Below are positions 24,916 through 32,670 of a DNA stretch of 64,000 nucleotides, in pieces; position 1 is the stretch's first letter; each line of letters opens with the position of its first letter. The notes beneath the pieces are model-generated. The model saw only the letters and a list, made by a program, of their open reading frames with translations, did not search any database and had not been told where the DNA came from. A program made the position numbers and the translations under genes. This stretch comes from JAJTFW01 sp046330075 (GTDB lineage Bacteria > Bacteroidota > Bacteroidia > AKYH767-A > OLB10), in the NCBI GenBank assembly GCA_046330075.1, contig JAXLTL010000013.1, forward strand, positions 22,992-86,991. The letters run 5' to 3'.

Positions 24916-26451
24916 TTACCGTAACACCACAAATTTTGCGGATAATACATTGTCTTTTGATTGCAGCAACAATGTATAAATGCCGTTTGAAAGATTTTCA
25001 ATCCGTATCAAGGGAGAATTTTCAGAAACAGTTTGGCGAAGGATGCACCTTCCTGAAGTATCATAAATCATTGCAACAGCAGTTGGGGTGATGGTGGAAT
25101 GGATGCGGATATATTCACTTGCCGGAACTGGATAAACCAAATTCTGATTGTTCATTTGAGTTTCGGTAAGGCCGGTCGTTAGTCCCGCGAGACGTGCTGT
25201 AAATCCCTGCCGGATATTGAAGCCTGCAAAGCCGGTGCCTGTCAGATACAAATCACCGTTATGATAATCCATCGCACTTACTTCCGGGGTGGTTATTCCC
25301 GGTAAAAGCAATGCAGCATCCGTGATCCGTTGTCCTGACGTAGTGTATCGGTATAACCAGGGTGTGCCACGATTGGTGGCGATCGTAAGAACTCCGTCTT
25401 CGAGATGGAAAAATTCGCGATTGCGACTATAAAGTGTAAAATATCCGCGAAGTGTATCCACCCACAAGGTGTTTCCTGCCGAATCAATGGCTGCGATAAG
25501 ACTGTATGCTGGATTTCCTGCGTTGGTGGCCAGCGCATAAATATTTCCTGCTGCATCGGACTTCAGATTGATAACGGTAGTGGCCAGTCCAGATAGGCCG
25601 GGATAGGCTACAGCAGTACTCCACAGGGTATCTCCCTGTCCGTTTACTTTTACGATACCACCGGTTGCTCCCATATCGCCACCAACGACCGCATTGCCAT
25701 CTGCATCAACGATTAGTTGCGTATGATATTCGGCCAGGCTTACCGGCAACGGGGTTTGCCATTGATACGTACCTGATGAATCACAATAAGCGAGTGAACC
25801 ATAGCCCGTAAAATTGAAGATCAACTGATAAACACCGGTGTCTCCGGCCATTTCAATGCATCTCCCGATCGCGGAATTCCATCCGGTCAGCAAGGGATGA
25901 TAACTCATCCAGTCAAATACTCCTCCAGGCCGATAGCGGACTATTGCTGCGTAATAATTGCTCGTTTGTTGTATCTGACCGCCGAGATAAATATTCCCGT
26001 TGTTGTCAACTGAGATATCATAGAGGTCATCTCCGGTGTTTGTTCCGGAAGTATTGTAGATAGCACCAGATACCGTGTTCCCGGAAGCATCTAATACGTT
26101 GTACAACATATTATTTGTTCCGGTATTGTCTTCGTATTCCCCTGCGAAAATAAATTGTCCGGTCGGAGCAGGTAATAATCTATAGCTGTAATGAAAGTTT
26201 AGACCAGCCACCGATTTTTTCCAGAGTAACTGACCATTGCTGTCATAGGCTATATACGCCGGCCCAATGCCAAGCGCAGTATCAATTGAGCCGGTTACAA
26301 TTACCTGCCCGTTGGCGTCAACCAGAAGATCTTCCAGACGGCTATAGCCTGTCACAGGGGAGTCGCATTCAGTCTGCACCCAAACCGTTGTGTATTGAGC
26401 AGTTGTAAACGTATGGATCAATAAGAAAGCAAGAAGGAGCCGAACCATCAT
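24916..26451 (-). CDS. T9SS-sorted secreted protein with SBBP-like repeats
   Basis: A 511-residue protein. Signal peptide (MMVRLLLAFLLIHTFTTAQ), then about seven repeats of roughly 55 residues with patterns such as DLLVDANGQVIVTGSID, DISVDNNGNIYLGGQI and LKSDAAGNIYALATN, typical of SBBP/propeller repeats. The last 75 residues are a type A T9SS sorting domain (VYPVPASEYIRIHS ... LSNGIYTLLLQSKDN). I chose ATG 26451 (or 26448) because the signal peptide starts there; the frame stays open to 26634 but that part looks non-coding. No catalytic domain; likely surface adhesion or structural role. Confidence 0.85.
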   Translation of the reverse strand: MMVRLLLAFLLIHTFTTAQYTTVWVQTECDSPVTGYSRLEDLLVDANGQVIVTGSIDTALGIGPAYIAYDSNGQLLWKKSVAGLNFHYSYRLLPAPTGQFIFAGEYEDNTGTNNMLYNVLDASGNTVSGAIYNTSGTNTGDDLYDISVDNNGNIYLGGQIQQTSNYYAAIVRYRPGGVFDWMSYHPLLTGWNSAIGRCIEMAGDTGVYQLIFNFTGYGSLAYCDSSGTYQWQTPLPVSLAEYHTQLIVDADGNAVVGGDMGATGGIVKVNGQGDTLWSTAVAYPGLSGLATTVINLKSDAAGNIYALATNAGNPAYSLIAAIDSAGNTLWVDTLRGYFTLYSRNREFFHLEDGVLTIATNRGTPWLYRYTTSGQRITDAALLLPGITTPEVSAMDYHNGDLYLTGTGFAGFNIRQGFTARLAGLTTGLTETQMNNQNLVYPVPASEYIRIHSTITPTAVAMIYDTSGRCILRQTVSENSPLIRIENLSNGIYTLLLQSKDNVLSAKFVVLR

Positions 26452-26837
26452 GAGGATACTTTTTGCTAAGATACACGATCCTGTTCTGGTTCTATCTGAA
26501 ATGAAGTTCTGTTCATCTGCTCCGCTGGTCCTTTTATCACGGGCATCTTGCAATTCGTAAAATCCAACCCGGATGAAAGACTTTGATCTTTCAAAAAAAG
26601 CCGTTATTCTTGTATCGCGTAAGCCATAAAGCATCCTTCATAAGCTTCTTTCCTTATTGATTAGTCAGATCGGGTATTGAGGTCCAAACTGAGCAACCCG
26701 TTTCTTTAAGGTTCTTAAAATTGAAACATTGGAATCCAGTTCATCTTAACACAACCATACCATTAATAACCTTTTAAACACTTCTAACATTCACAACATT
26801 TCTAACGAGCCGCGCAGGCACTAAAAACATCTAAGTA
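26452..26837. other. Intergenic region between divergent genes
   Basis: About 386 bases separate the starts of a leftward T9SS gene and a rightward membrane-protein gene. It must hold both promoters. On the minus strand TATCTTAG near 26465-26475 is a weak -7-like match. The second half is A/C-rich with several short CTTCTAAC/TTTCTAAC motifs. I see no convincing gene, RNA or strong hairpin. Confidence 0.5.
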
Positions 26838-27248
26838 ATGAACTCAACACTACGAAACATTCTCGCCGTAATCGCAGGTGCAGTTATTGGCAGTTTTGCA
26901 AATGGCGGACTCATCGCCTTAAGTCCATCCCTGATTCCTCCTCCTGCAGGAGCTGATGTCACTACTGTAGAAGGGTTGAAAGCATCGCTTCATCTTTTTG
27001 AACCGAGGCATTTTATAATGCCTTTCCTTGCACATGCGGTGGGAACGCTGGTCGGAGCATTTATTGCCGCGTTGATTGCAGTCAACAATAAAATGAGAAC
27101 AGCAATGATAGTAGGCGCACTCTTTATGGTGGGTGGCATCATGAATGTTTTCATGTTACCTGCACCAACCTGGTTTTGCGTGACCGATCTGCTGCTGGCG
27201 TATTTGCCGATGGCCTATCTGGGTGGACGGATTGGTGCGAAAAAATAG
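26838..27248 (+). CDS. Small four-helix membrane protein
   Basis: A 136-residue protein with about four hydrophobic helices (ILAVIAGAVIGSFANGGLIAL, FIMPFLAHAVGTLVGAFIAALIAV, AMIVGALFMVGGIMNVFM, LLLAYLPMAYLGG). The pattern, with conserved Gly-rich helices and a central FEPRHF, matches small uncharacterised Bacteroidota membrane proteins; function unknown. It ends 55 bp before the metallo-beta-lactamase gene, from which it is separated by an 18-bp palindrome. Confidence 0.75.
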   Translation: MNSTLRNILAVIAGAVIGSFANGGLIALSPSLIPPPAGADVTTVEGLKASLHLFEPRHFIMPFLAHAVGTLVGAFIAALIAVNNKMRTAMIVGALFMVGGIMNVFMLPAPTWFCVTDLLLAYLPMAYLGGRIGAKK

Positions 27249-27279
27249 TCCGGCTCCGAATACGATTACCGGATCTATA

Positions 27280-27297
27280 TCGTTTTTATAAAAACGA
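27280..27297. promoter_or_regulatory. Perfect 18-bp palindrome before the metallo-beta-lactamase
   Basis: TCGTTTTTATAAAAACGA is a perfect inverted repeat with no loop, ending 6 bp before ATG 27304 and starting 31 bp after the previous stop. It could be an operator overlapping the start region, or a terminator-like stem for the upstream gene; the absence of a loop and the position favour a protein-binding site. Confidence 0.45.
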
Positions 27298-27303
27298 CAA
27301 TAT

Positions 27304-28032
27304 ATGAATTGTTATAAACATTCTTATCGTTGGCTCCTCTTTCTATTGTTGCTTCTGCCAGATGTTGTCACTGCCGGGCATCTGGTACTTCAACAGGTTA
27401 ATCAAAGTGTATATGTCTTTGTGACCTTTCAGAACTATGAAGGTGTGCCATTTCCGGCCAATGGAGTGTATGTATTAACCTCAGCAGGTGCTGTGCTGGT
27501 CGATGCTCCCTGGGATACAACACAGGTATTGCCTTTAATTGATTCCATTCGAACCCGGCATCATGTACCGGTCATTGCATGTATTGCTACTCATTTTCAC
27601 GAAGACCGGACCGGCAGTATCGATGTTTTAAAAAGATTGGGTATTCCAACCTGGTCATCGGCTATGACGAGAGAACTCTGCCATAAAGAAGGTTTTCCCG
27701 AGGCGGAAAACACCTTCCTCAACGATACAAGTTTCGTTTTCGGTGATACAAAACTTCAGACATTTTATCCCGGGAAGGGTCATGCACCGGATAATATTGT
27801 GGTATGGCTGGATAAGTATAAAATTCTGATCGGAGGGTGTTTTGTAAAGAGCGTGGAAAGCACTTCTCTGGGGAACTTATCGCATGCCGATGTGAAGGCA
27901 TGGCCGGAGTCGGTCCGGAAGACGATGCAAAAATTTCCTGATCCTGATTTTGTTATTCCGGGTCATTTCGGCTGGTTGCAGCACCATTCGCTCGAACATA
28001 CTTTAAAACTGTTACGGAAACATAAAACATAG
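27304..28032 (+). CDS. Subclass B1 metallo-beta-lactamase
   Basis: A 242-residue periplasmic zinc hydrolase with a signal peptide (LLFLLLLLPDVVTAG). All B1 metal ligands are present: H97, H99 and D101 in THFHEDRTGS, H160 in GKGHAPDNIVVW, C179 in IGGCFVKS, and H221 in VIPGHFGW; K182 matches the conserved substrate-carboxylate-binding Lys, and NLSHADVKAWPESV is typical of chromosomal Bacteroidota B1 enzymes. Enzymes of this group hydrolyse beta-lactams including carbapenems, but activity here is untested. It stands alone, with no mobile-element marks, so it looks like an intrinsic chromosomal gene. Confidence 0.92.
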   Translation: MNCYKHSYRWLLFLLLLLPDVVTAGHLVLQQVNQSVYVFVTFQNYEGVPFPANGVYVLTSAGAVLVDAPWDTTQVLPLIDSIRTRHHVPVIACIATHFHEDRTGSIDVLKRLGIPTWSSAMTRELCHKEGFPEAENTFLNDTSFVFGDTKLQTFYPGKGHAPDNIVVWLDKYKILIGGCFVKSVESTSLGNLSHADVKAWPESVRKTMQKFPDPDFVIPGHFGWLQHHSLEHTLKLLRKHKT

Positions 28033-28037
28033 CGCGG

Positions 28038-28193
28038 TCAGCTGAGGAAGACTTCATTCAGTTTCTCGGCCAGTGTATTTATCAGCGTTGCATAGTCGCA
28101 AGTGTTCAGCGCTTTATTTGCTTTTTTTGTTTCCGGAAAACACCGGAAGAGGGAGAGGAAATCGCTCAGGTATCTTTTGAAGCTAATCAGCAT
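28038..28193 (-). CDS. Possible small protein, 51 residues
   Basis: An open frame on the minus strand begins with ATG 28193, ten bases after the stop of the adhesin gene, and ends at TGA 28038-28040, five bases from the convergent beta-lactamase stop. The product begins MLISFKRYLSDFLSLF, is basic and amphipathic at the N-terminus, and has a predicted C-terminal helix (TLINTLAEKLNEVFLS). It fills the gap precisely and composition is plausible, but it has no recognised homologue and could be chance. Confidence 0.35.
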   Translation of the reverse strand: MLISFKRYLSDFLSLFRCFPETKKANKALNTCDYATLINTLAEKLNEVFLS

Positions 28194-28203
28194 GTAAATA
28201 GTA

Positions 28204-29886
28204 TTAATGATTGACGGTAACTGAATTTAATGTACTTTGTTCGAGCAAAGCGAGCCGGAGATTTATAGCAGCAAGTTGTTGTTCGAGCGCAGTATTTGCG
28301 GCTTTTAATGAATTGTTCTCAACCGATAGTTCCTGAACTGCTTTTACCAGTGGTACAACAAATTCGGCATATCTGATGCTGTACGTGTCAGTTTCATTTT
28401 GTGGAGTTACCACCCCGCTGAAAGCATAACCAATCGCCATTGCCGCAGCTTCTACTTCCTGTGCAATGAATCCCGAATATCGTACCTTTTCTTTTTCTGC
28501 TCCATTGCAAAACGCGTACGCTGAATCAGTATTTGCCTCCGGAAGTATCTGCCGGTTATATTTCTGCAGATCGTACGAGTAGCTTACAGGGCGCAGTGCA
28601 TTGATAAATTGTAAGCCGGGAATATTCTCCTGCACATCTTTCTTGAATCTTCCATCAGAAATCACACTCCAGTTGACTGCACCGCCAATGGCAGTCACGA
28701 AGGCATTGCCGATTTTCACCTGGTTACTGGCTGTTGCAACAGCGTTGTACCCGATAGCAGTAGCATTGTTCAGCAGATTTACCGACATATCCGCACTTAC
28801 ACCAATCATAGTACAACCCAGATACGAAGCCCTTAGCGCCCCGGACTGATAACCAATGGCAACATTGCTTCCACTCGTATTATTCTGCAACGAAAATGCA
28901 CCTACGGATGTATTGTTGGTTCCAAGTGTATTGGTTTGCCCTGATTGCTGACCGATAGCGAGGTTATAATTGCCAAGTGTGTTTGACATCAATGCTGATT
29001 CACCGATGGCAATATTGGAGACGCCTATGGTATTGTTTAACAGTGCGGACAATCCGAAGGCACAGTTGGATGATCCTGATGTATTTTGTTTAAGCGCCCA
29101 ATTGCCAACTGCGCAATTGTTGCTTCCTGTATTATTTAGCAAAGCCTCATACCCCATGGCATTGTTGGATGTTCCCGCATTGGTTGTTGCAAACATTGCA
29201 TGATAGCCCATCGCCTGATTATAATTTCCACTGCTGGTAGTCGTCAATGCCCCGGTTCCGACAGCGGTCGATTGAATACTACTTACTGCATTTTGCATGG
29301 CATAAGCACCAATCGCTGTGTTGGAGTACGCATTTGCCGAATTCTGAAGTGTGAAAGAGCCGAGCCCGGTATTGAATTCTCCGTCTGTATTGGACGTTCC
29401 GCTTTTGTAGCCGACATATACGTTATCGTATCCTGAAGCGGTATTGTTCAATCCGGCTCTCAGGCCAAGGAATACACATCTACCCGTAAAAGCACCGTCC
29501 ACATTGTCAATATACCCGCAGCTGACATTGTTTATTTTTAATCGTAAAGGCTGATCATCCGTTGTCCCGATGAAGTTCGCTGCTGTGTTTCCGGTATTGC
29601 CGCTGAGTCCCCAGGCATTGACTGCACCTCCGATCTGTTGCCAGGCTGTACCATCATAGTACATGAATTTGTTGACTGTTAAATCGTACACGAGAAGTCC
29701 GGTTGCCGGCGCAGCAATAGCAGCACGCTGCACTGCACTCATGCGTGGAATAAGAATGCCTTTATCCGTGGCCACCATATCCCATAAAGCACTGGCATGC
29801 GGGGCCGGATTATTTACGCCAATATTCTGTGCTGATACCGGCAAAATATTTAGCAGCAGCCCGACAAGTACGGTTAATTTTTTCAT
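28204..29886 (-). CDS. Trimeric-adhesin-like protein with S74 endosialidase-chaperone tail
   Basis: A 560-residue secreted protein. Signal peptide (LTVLVGLLLNILPVSAQ), then a head made of many short repeats of the YadA-like type (NTAIGAYAMQN, TAVGTGALT, QAMGYHAMFA, NAMGYEALLNNTGSNNCAVGNWALKQN). Residues about 430-530 are a peptidase S74 / intramolecular chaperone domain (SDGRFKKDVQENIPGLQFINALRPVSYSYD; FIAQEVEAAA), which drives trimerisation and usually self-cleaves at the Ser of the SDxRxK motif. A coiled coil ends the chain (ENNSLKAANTALEQQLAAINLRLALLEQ). No T9SS signal. Its promoter carries an operator-like element shared with the T9SS gene at 34191; the kinase and regulator lie between them. 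Confidence 0.88.
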   Translation of the reverse strand: MKKLTVLVGLLLNILPVSAQNIGVNNPAPHASALWDMVATDKGILIPRMSAVQRAAIAAPATGLLVYDLTVNKFMYYDGTAWQQIGGAVNAWGLSGNTGNTAANFIGTTDDQPLRLKINNVSCGYIDNVDGAFTGRCVFLGLRAGLNNTASGYDNVYVGYKSGTSNTDGEFNTGLGSFTLQNSANAYSNTAIGAYAMQNAVSSIQSTAVGTGALTTTSSGNYNQAMGYHAMFATTNAGTSNNAMGYEALLNNTGSNNCAVGNWALKQNTSGSSNCAFGLSALLNNTIGVSNIAIGESALMSNTLGNYNLAIGQQSGQTNTLGTNNTSVGAFSLQNNTSGSNVAIGYQSGALRASYLGCTMIGVSADMSVNLLNNATAIGYNAVATASNQVKIGNAFVTAIGGAVNWSVISDGRFKKDVQENIPGLQFINALRPVSYSYDLQKYNRQILPEANTDSAYAFCNGAEKEKVRYSGFIAQEVEAAAMAIGYAFSGVVTPQNETDTYSIRYAEFVVPLVKAVQELSVENNSLKAANTALEQQLAAINLRLALLEQSTLNSVTVNH

Positions 29887-29912
29887 GACGCAGTCTGATG
29901 TGTTTGTTGATG

Positions 29913-29961
29913 TAAAAGTAAGACTGCATCAGAGCCGCTGAAATACCACTTTAGTGGAAGA
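29913..29961 (-). promoter_or_regulatory. Promoter with palindromic operator, copy 1
   Basis: Reading on the minus strand: palindrome CCACTAAAGTGG (29946-29957), then TA, TTTC as -33 element (29940-29943), 19 nt, then TACTTTTA as -7 element (29913-29920), and 26 nt to the adhesin ATG. The 22 bases 29940-29961 are identical to 34223-34244. The palindrome abuts the upstream edge of the -33 element, the usual place for an activator. It begins 2 bp after the stop of the LuxR regulator gene. Confidence 0.65.
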
Positions 29962-29963
29962 TG

Positions 29964-30599
29964 TCAGGAGGGTTTCCCATATACTTTATTAATGGCCTCC
30001 GTCCGGGAATTCACCTGCAGTTTTTCGTAAATATTGTATACATGTTTCCGGACTGTTTCAACGCCAATGTCTTTTTTAGCGGCAATCTCCTTGTACATCA
30101 GTCCCTGCGCCAGCAGATCGAGTACTTCTTTTTCACGGGTAGTTAGCAGATCATTGTGAATAGTTGCCGATTGCTTAACCGAGAAGGAATCCACCACCAT
30201 GCGTGCAATGGATGAACTCATTGGAGAGCCACCCTGAACAATTTCACGGATTGCCGCAATGAGCCTGTCACCGGTATTGTTCTTGAGCATATAACCGGTG
30301 GCACCGTTACAGAGCGCCTGAAAGATATAGGCAGGATTTTCAAAAACGGTACAGACCATAAACTGGACCGCCGGCCGCTGAGGTTTGGCGATGGCAATGC
30401 ACTCAATTCCGTTCTTTCCCGGCATATTTATATCCATCAGCACTACATCACATTCCAGATTCAGCCATGATTTCAGAAAACTGTCGCCGTTAGAGAATGT
30501 CTTAACTACTTCAATATCTGCTTCAGCTGCCAATACTCCTTCCGTCATTTCGCGGATATCTTTATCATCTTCAACAAGTATAACTTTGATGTTTTTCAT
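29964..30599 (-). CDS. LuxR-family response regulator
   Basis: A 211-residue regulator: REC domain with acidic residues in VILVEDDKD, phosphoacceptor Asp in DVVLMDINMPGKNG, conserved Lys in GYMLKNNTG; LuxR HTH from LTTREKEVLDLLAQGLMYKEIAAKKDIGVETVRKHVYNIYEKL. ATG 30599 starts at the first REC strand and overlaps the kinase stop by 4 bp (ATGA), so the pair is coupled. It lies between two surface-protein genes whose promoters share a palindrome, and is the obvious candidate to bind it (inference). Confidence 0.93.
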   Translation of the reverse strand: MKNIKVILVEDDKDIREMTEGVLAAEADIEVVKTFSNGDSFLKSWLNLECDVVLMDINMPGKNGIECIAIAKPQRPAVQFMVCTVFENPAYIFQALCNGATGYMLKNNTGDRLIAAIREIVQGGSPMSSSIARMVVDSFSVKQSATIHNDLLTTREKEVLDLLAQGLMYKEIAAKKDIGVETVRKHVYNIYEKLQVNSRTEAINKVYGKPS

Positions 30600-32605
30600 G
30601 CGGCGGTGTGGGCAGTTGCAGGAAAGAGATTTCCCATGGCAGTAATAATACATCCGGTGCCCGGACTACTGATCACTTCCAGCGCATTGCCGTGCTGGGC
30701 CATACGTTGTCTCATATTAAGAAGTCCGTTTCCATTTCTTTTTATTTCGGCATTCCTATCCAGCGAATGTACTTCAAATCCTTTTCCGTTATCACGGATT
30801 TCAAGAAAGAAATGACCCTGATTGATACGGAAGGATACATGAATATGAGTTGCCTCTGCATATTTCAATGCGTTATGTAAAGCCTCTTTCATCACCAGGT
30901 AGATATTTCTTTTTACTTCCGGATGTATACTTTGCTGATTTATTTCATCCGGAAATTCGCAGGTATATCCGATCCCGCTATTCTCCATCAGCTGGTATGC
31001 TGTTGATTTCATGTAATTCACCAGACTTCCCACATGATCATTGCCCGGATGAATGGCCCAAACGATCTCACTCAATGAAGCACTCACACCTTTCGAATAG
31101 CCTGTGATTTTCTGCAGAGCTTCCTGTGCTACCGGATCGTTGGTTTTCTTTCGGGTGATATCGCTGAGCAAGGTGATTTTTGTGAGCCCGCTGCCAATGT
31201 CATCATGGATATCCCGCGCGATTCTCACTCTTACCTGCTGAGCCTCTCGTTGTTTTTCCGTTTCCACCAGCTCCTGCTGTGTGTTTTTGAGTTGAGCATA
31301 AGCGGCCTCAAGCGAATCGTTTTTTTGCCGGAGTTCAAGACTGTAATGGTGTCGCTCGCGGTAACGTTTAAAGATAAAGAGAACCAACAGCAGCAGGAGT
31401 ACTCCGGTCGCGATAGAAAAATTCCGTAGTTGTATCTGTCGTTTTTGCTCCGCAGCCGCCAGGGCCCTTTCTTTTTCGAATTCAAAATTGAGTTGCGCCC
31501 TGGTTAGTGACCGTGCCTTTTCGAGGTTCACATCGTCGGAATATTCGTTGAATGCGGAGTCGAGAACAGCCAGTGCCTGCTTTTTATTTCCGGCGGCGGA
31601 TAATACCAAAGACAGATATTTGTGAATGTTGAAATCATCTTCTTTGTTCTCTGTTTCACGTGCCATTTCCATTGATGCATACAGCAGTTGTAAAGCCTGA
31701 TCTGTTTTGCCTTCTGTATAATCTACTATCGCCTGATAGGTGTTATAGGTCATCATGTGTTCAGGGAATTGCAGCTGTGCAGCAAGTTCTTTTGCAACAG
31801 GAAGATATTTTTTGCAGGAATCGTAATGCTGAAAATAAATAAAGATCTCAATCAGGTCGAGGTTGGCACCGCTGTATAAGGGCAGATTTCCCGATGCTCT
31901 GTATAGGTCGAGTACTTTTTTCTTCCAGTAGTAAGCACTGTCATAGTCAACCTTTTTATCAAAGTAATAGGAACCGTAAATCGCCAGCGCAGCACCCATT
32001 GCATTGATGTTGTTAGTATTTTGCAGGACTGCATATGACTGTTGTGCGTACGAAAATGCCTGTTCATAATCTTCGAGTTCACGAAAGCAGGAGGCAATAT
32101 ATGCCAATGCTGTTCCAATATCGCTGTCGCTGCGCAACTCCCTTGCTTTGGCCAGATATTTCTGAAAATACGTGGTTTGTTCCGTGTAGTTGTCTTTGTC
32201 GAAGTAAGAGATGCCAATGTTTTTATAGAAAATCATCTCATACTTATCGAGATAAAAACGAAGCATTTTATCTTTTGCTTCTTTTTTATAATCCAGGGTT
32301 CGTTTTAATCCGAGATCAGCGTATTTCCGCATCGAGTCTGACTCACCTTCTCTGTAAAATGCAGCGCAGATATACCAGTAGTGTACCAGTTTCATCGTAT
32401 CATCCGCTTTGAAAATCTGGTCGAAACGGTCGTGTTGAATTAGCGTACGTAAACTATCGGATGGATATTGCTGAGCTTCCGCCTTCTGGAAAGCGAGTGC
32501 TGATATCATCAAAAAAAGAAAAGTCAAATACCGGATCCTTAGGAAAGCTGAAGTGTTTAGGATCCGCTTATTTTTTTGATCAGACTTTATGCTTGAATGA
32601 ATCAT
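30596..32605 (-). CDS. TPR-type sensor histidine kinase
   Basis: A 669-residue kinase. Signal peptide (FLFLMISALAFQKAEAQ), a periplasmic helical region of about six TPR-like repeats (60-380), one membrane helix (FSIATGVLLLLLVLFIF, about 400-417), a coiled coil, then HisKA_3 with phosphoacceptor H467 (IARDIHDDIGSGLT) and HATPase_c with KEALHNALKYAEA, EIRDNGKGF and GNGLLNMRQR. TPR sensor kinases of this form are common in Bacteroidota; the signal is unknown. It is co-transcribed with the overlapping LuxR regulator. The upstream 65 bp lack the palindrome seen before the flanking surface-protein genes. Confidence 0.93.
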   Translation of the reverse strand: MIHSSIKSDQKNKRILNTSAFLRIRYLTFLFLMISALAFQKAEAQQYPSDSLRTLIQHDRFDQIFKADDTMKLVHYWYICAAFYREGESDSMRKYADLGLKRTLDYKKEAKDKMLRFYLDKYEMIFYKNIGISYFDKDNYTEQTTYFQKYLAKARELRSDSDIGTALAYIASCFRELEDYEQAFSYAQQSYAVLQNTNNINAMGAALAIYGSYYFDKKVDYDSAYYWKKKVLDLYRASGNLPLYSGANLDLIEIFIYFQHYDSCKKYLPVAKELAAQLQFPEHMMTYNTYQAIVDYTEGKTDQALQLLYASMEMARETENKEDDFNIHKYLSLVLSAAGNKKQALAVLDSAFNEYSDDVNLEKARSLTRAQLNFEFEKERALAAAEQKRQIQLRNFSIATGVLLLLLVLFIFKRYRERHHYSLELRQKNDSLEAAYAQLKNTQQELVETEKQREAQQVRVRIARDIHDDIGSGLTKITLLSDITRKKTNDPVAQEALQKITGYSKGVSASLSEIVWAIHPGNDHVGSLVNYMKSTAYQLMENSGIGYTCEFPDEINQQSIHPEVKRNIYLVMKEALHNALKYAEATHIHVSFRINQGHFFLEIRDNGKGFEVHSLDRNAEIKRNGNGLLNMRQRMAQHGNALEVISSPGTGCIITAMGNLFPATAHTAA

Positions 32606-32670
32606 TGGTTTGATTATAGGTGTTGATGAATGAAAAAGAGGATAATCTGTACCGGATAAATATATAAAAG

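Noticed and set aside
26452..26634. N-terminal extension of the T9SS protein ending at 24916
   Set aside because: The extra residues precede a complete signal peptide and have no coding character.
28500..29500. DNA repeat array
   Set aside because: The repetition is at protein level (YadA-like head repeats of the S74 adhesin), not an independent DNA element.
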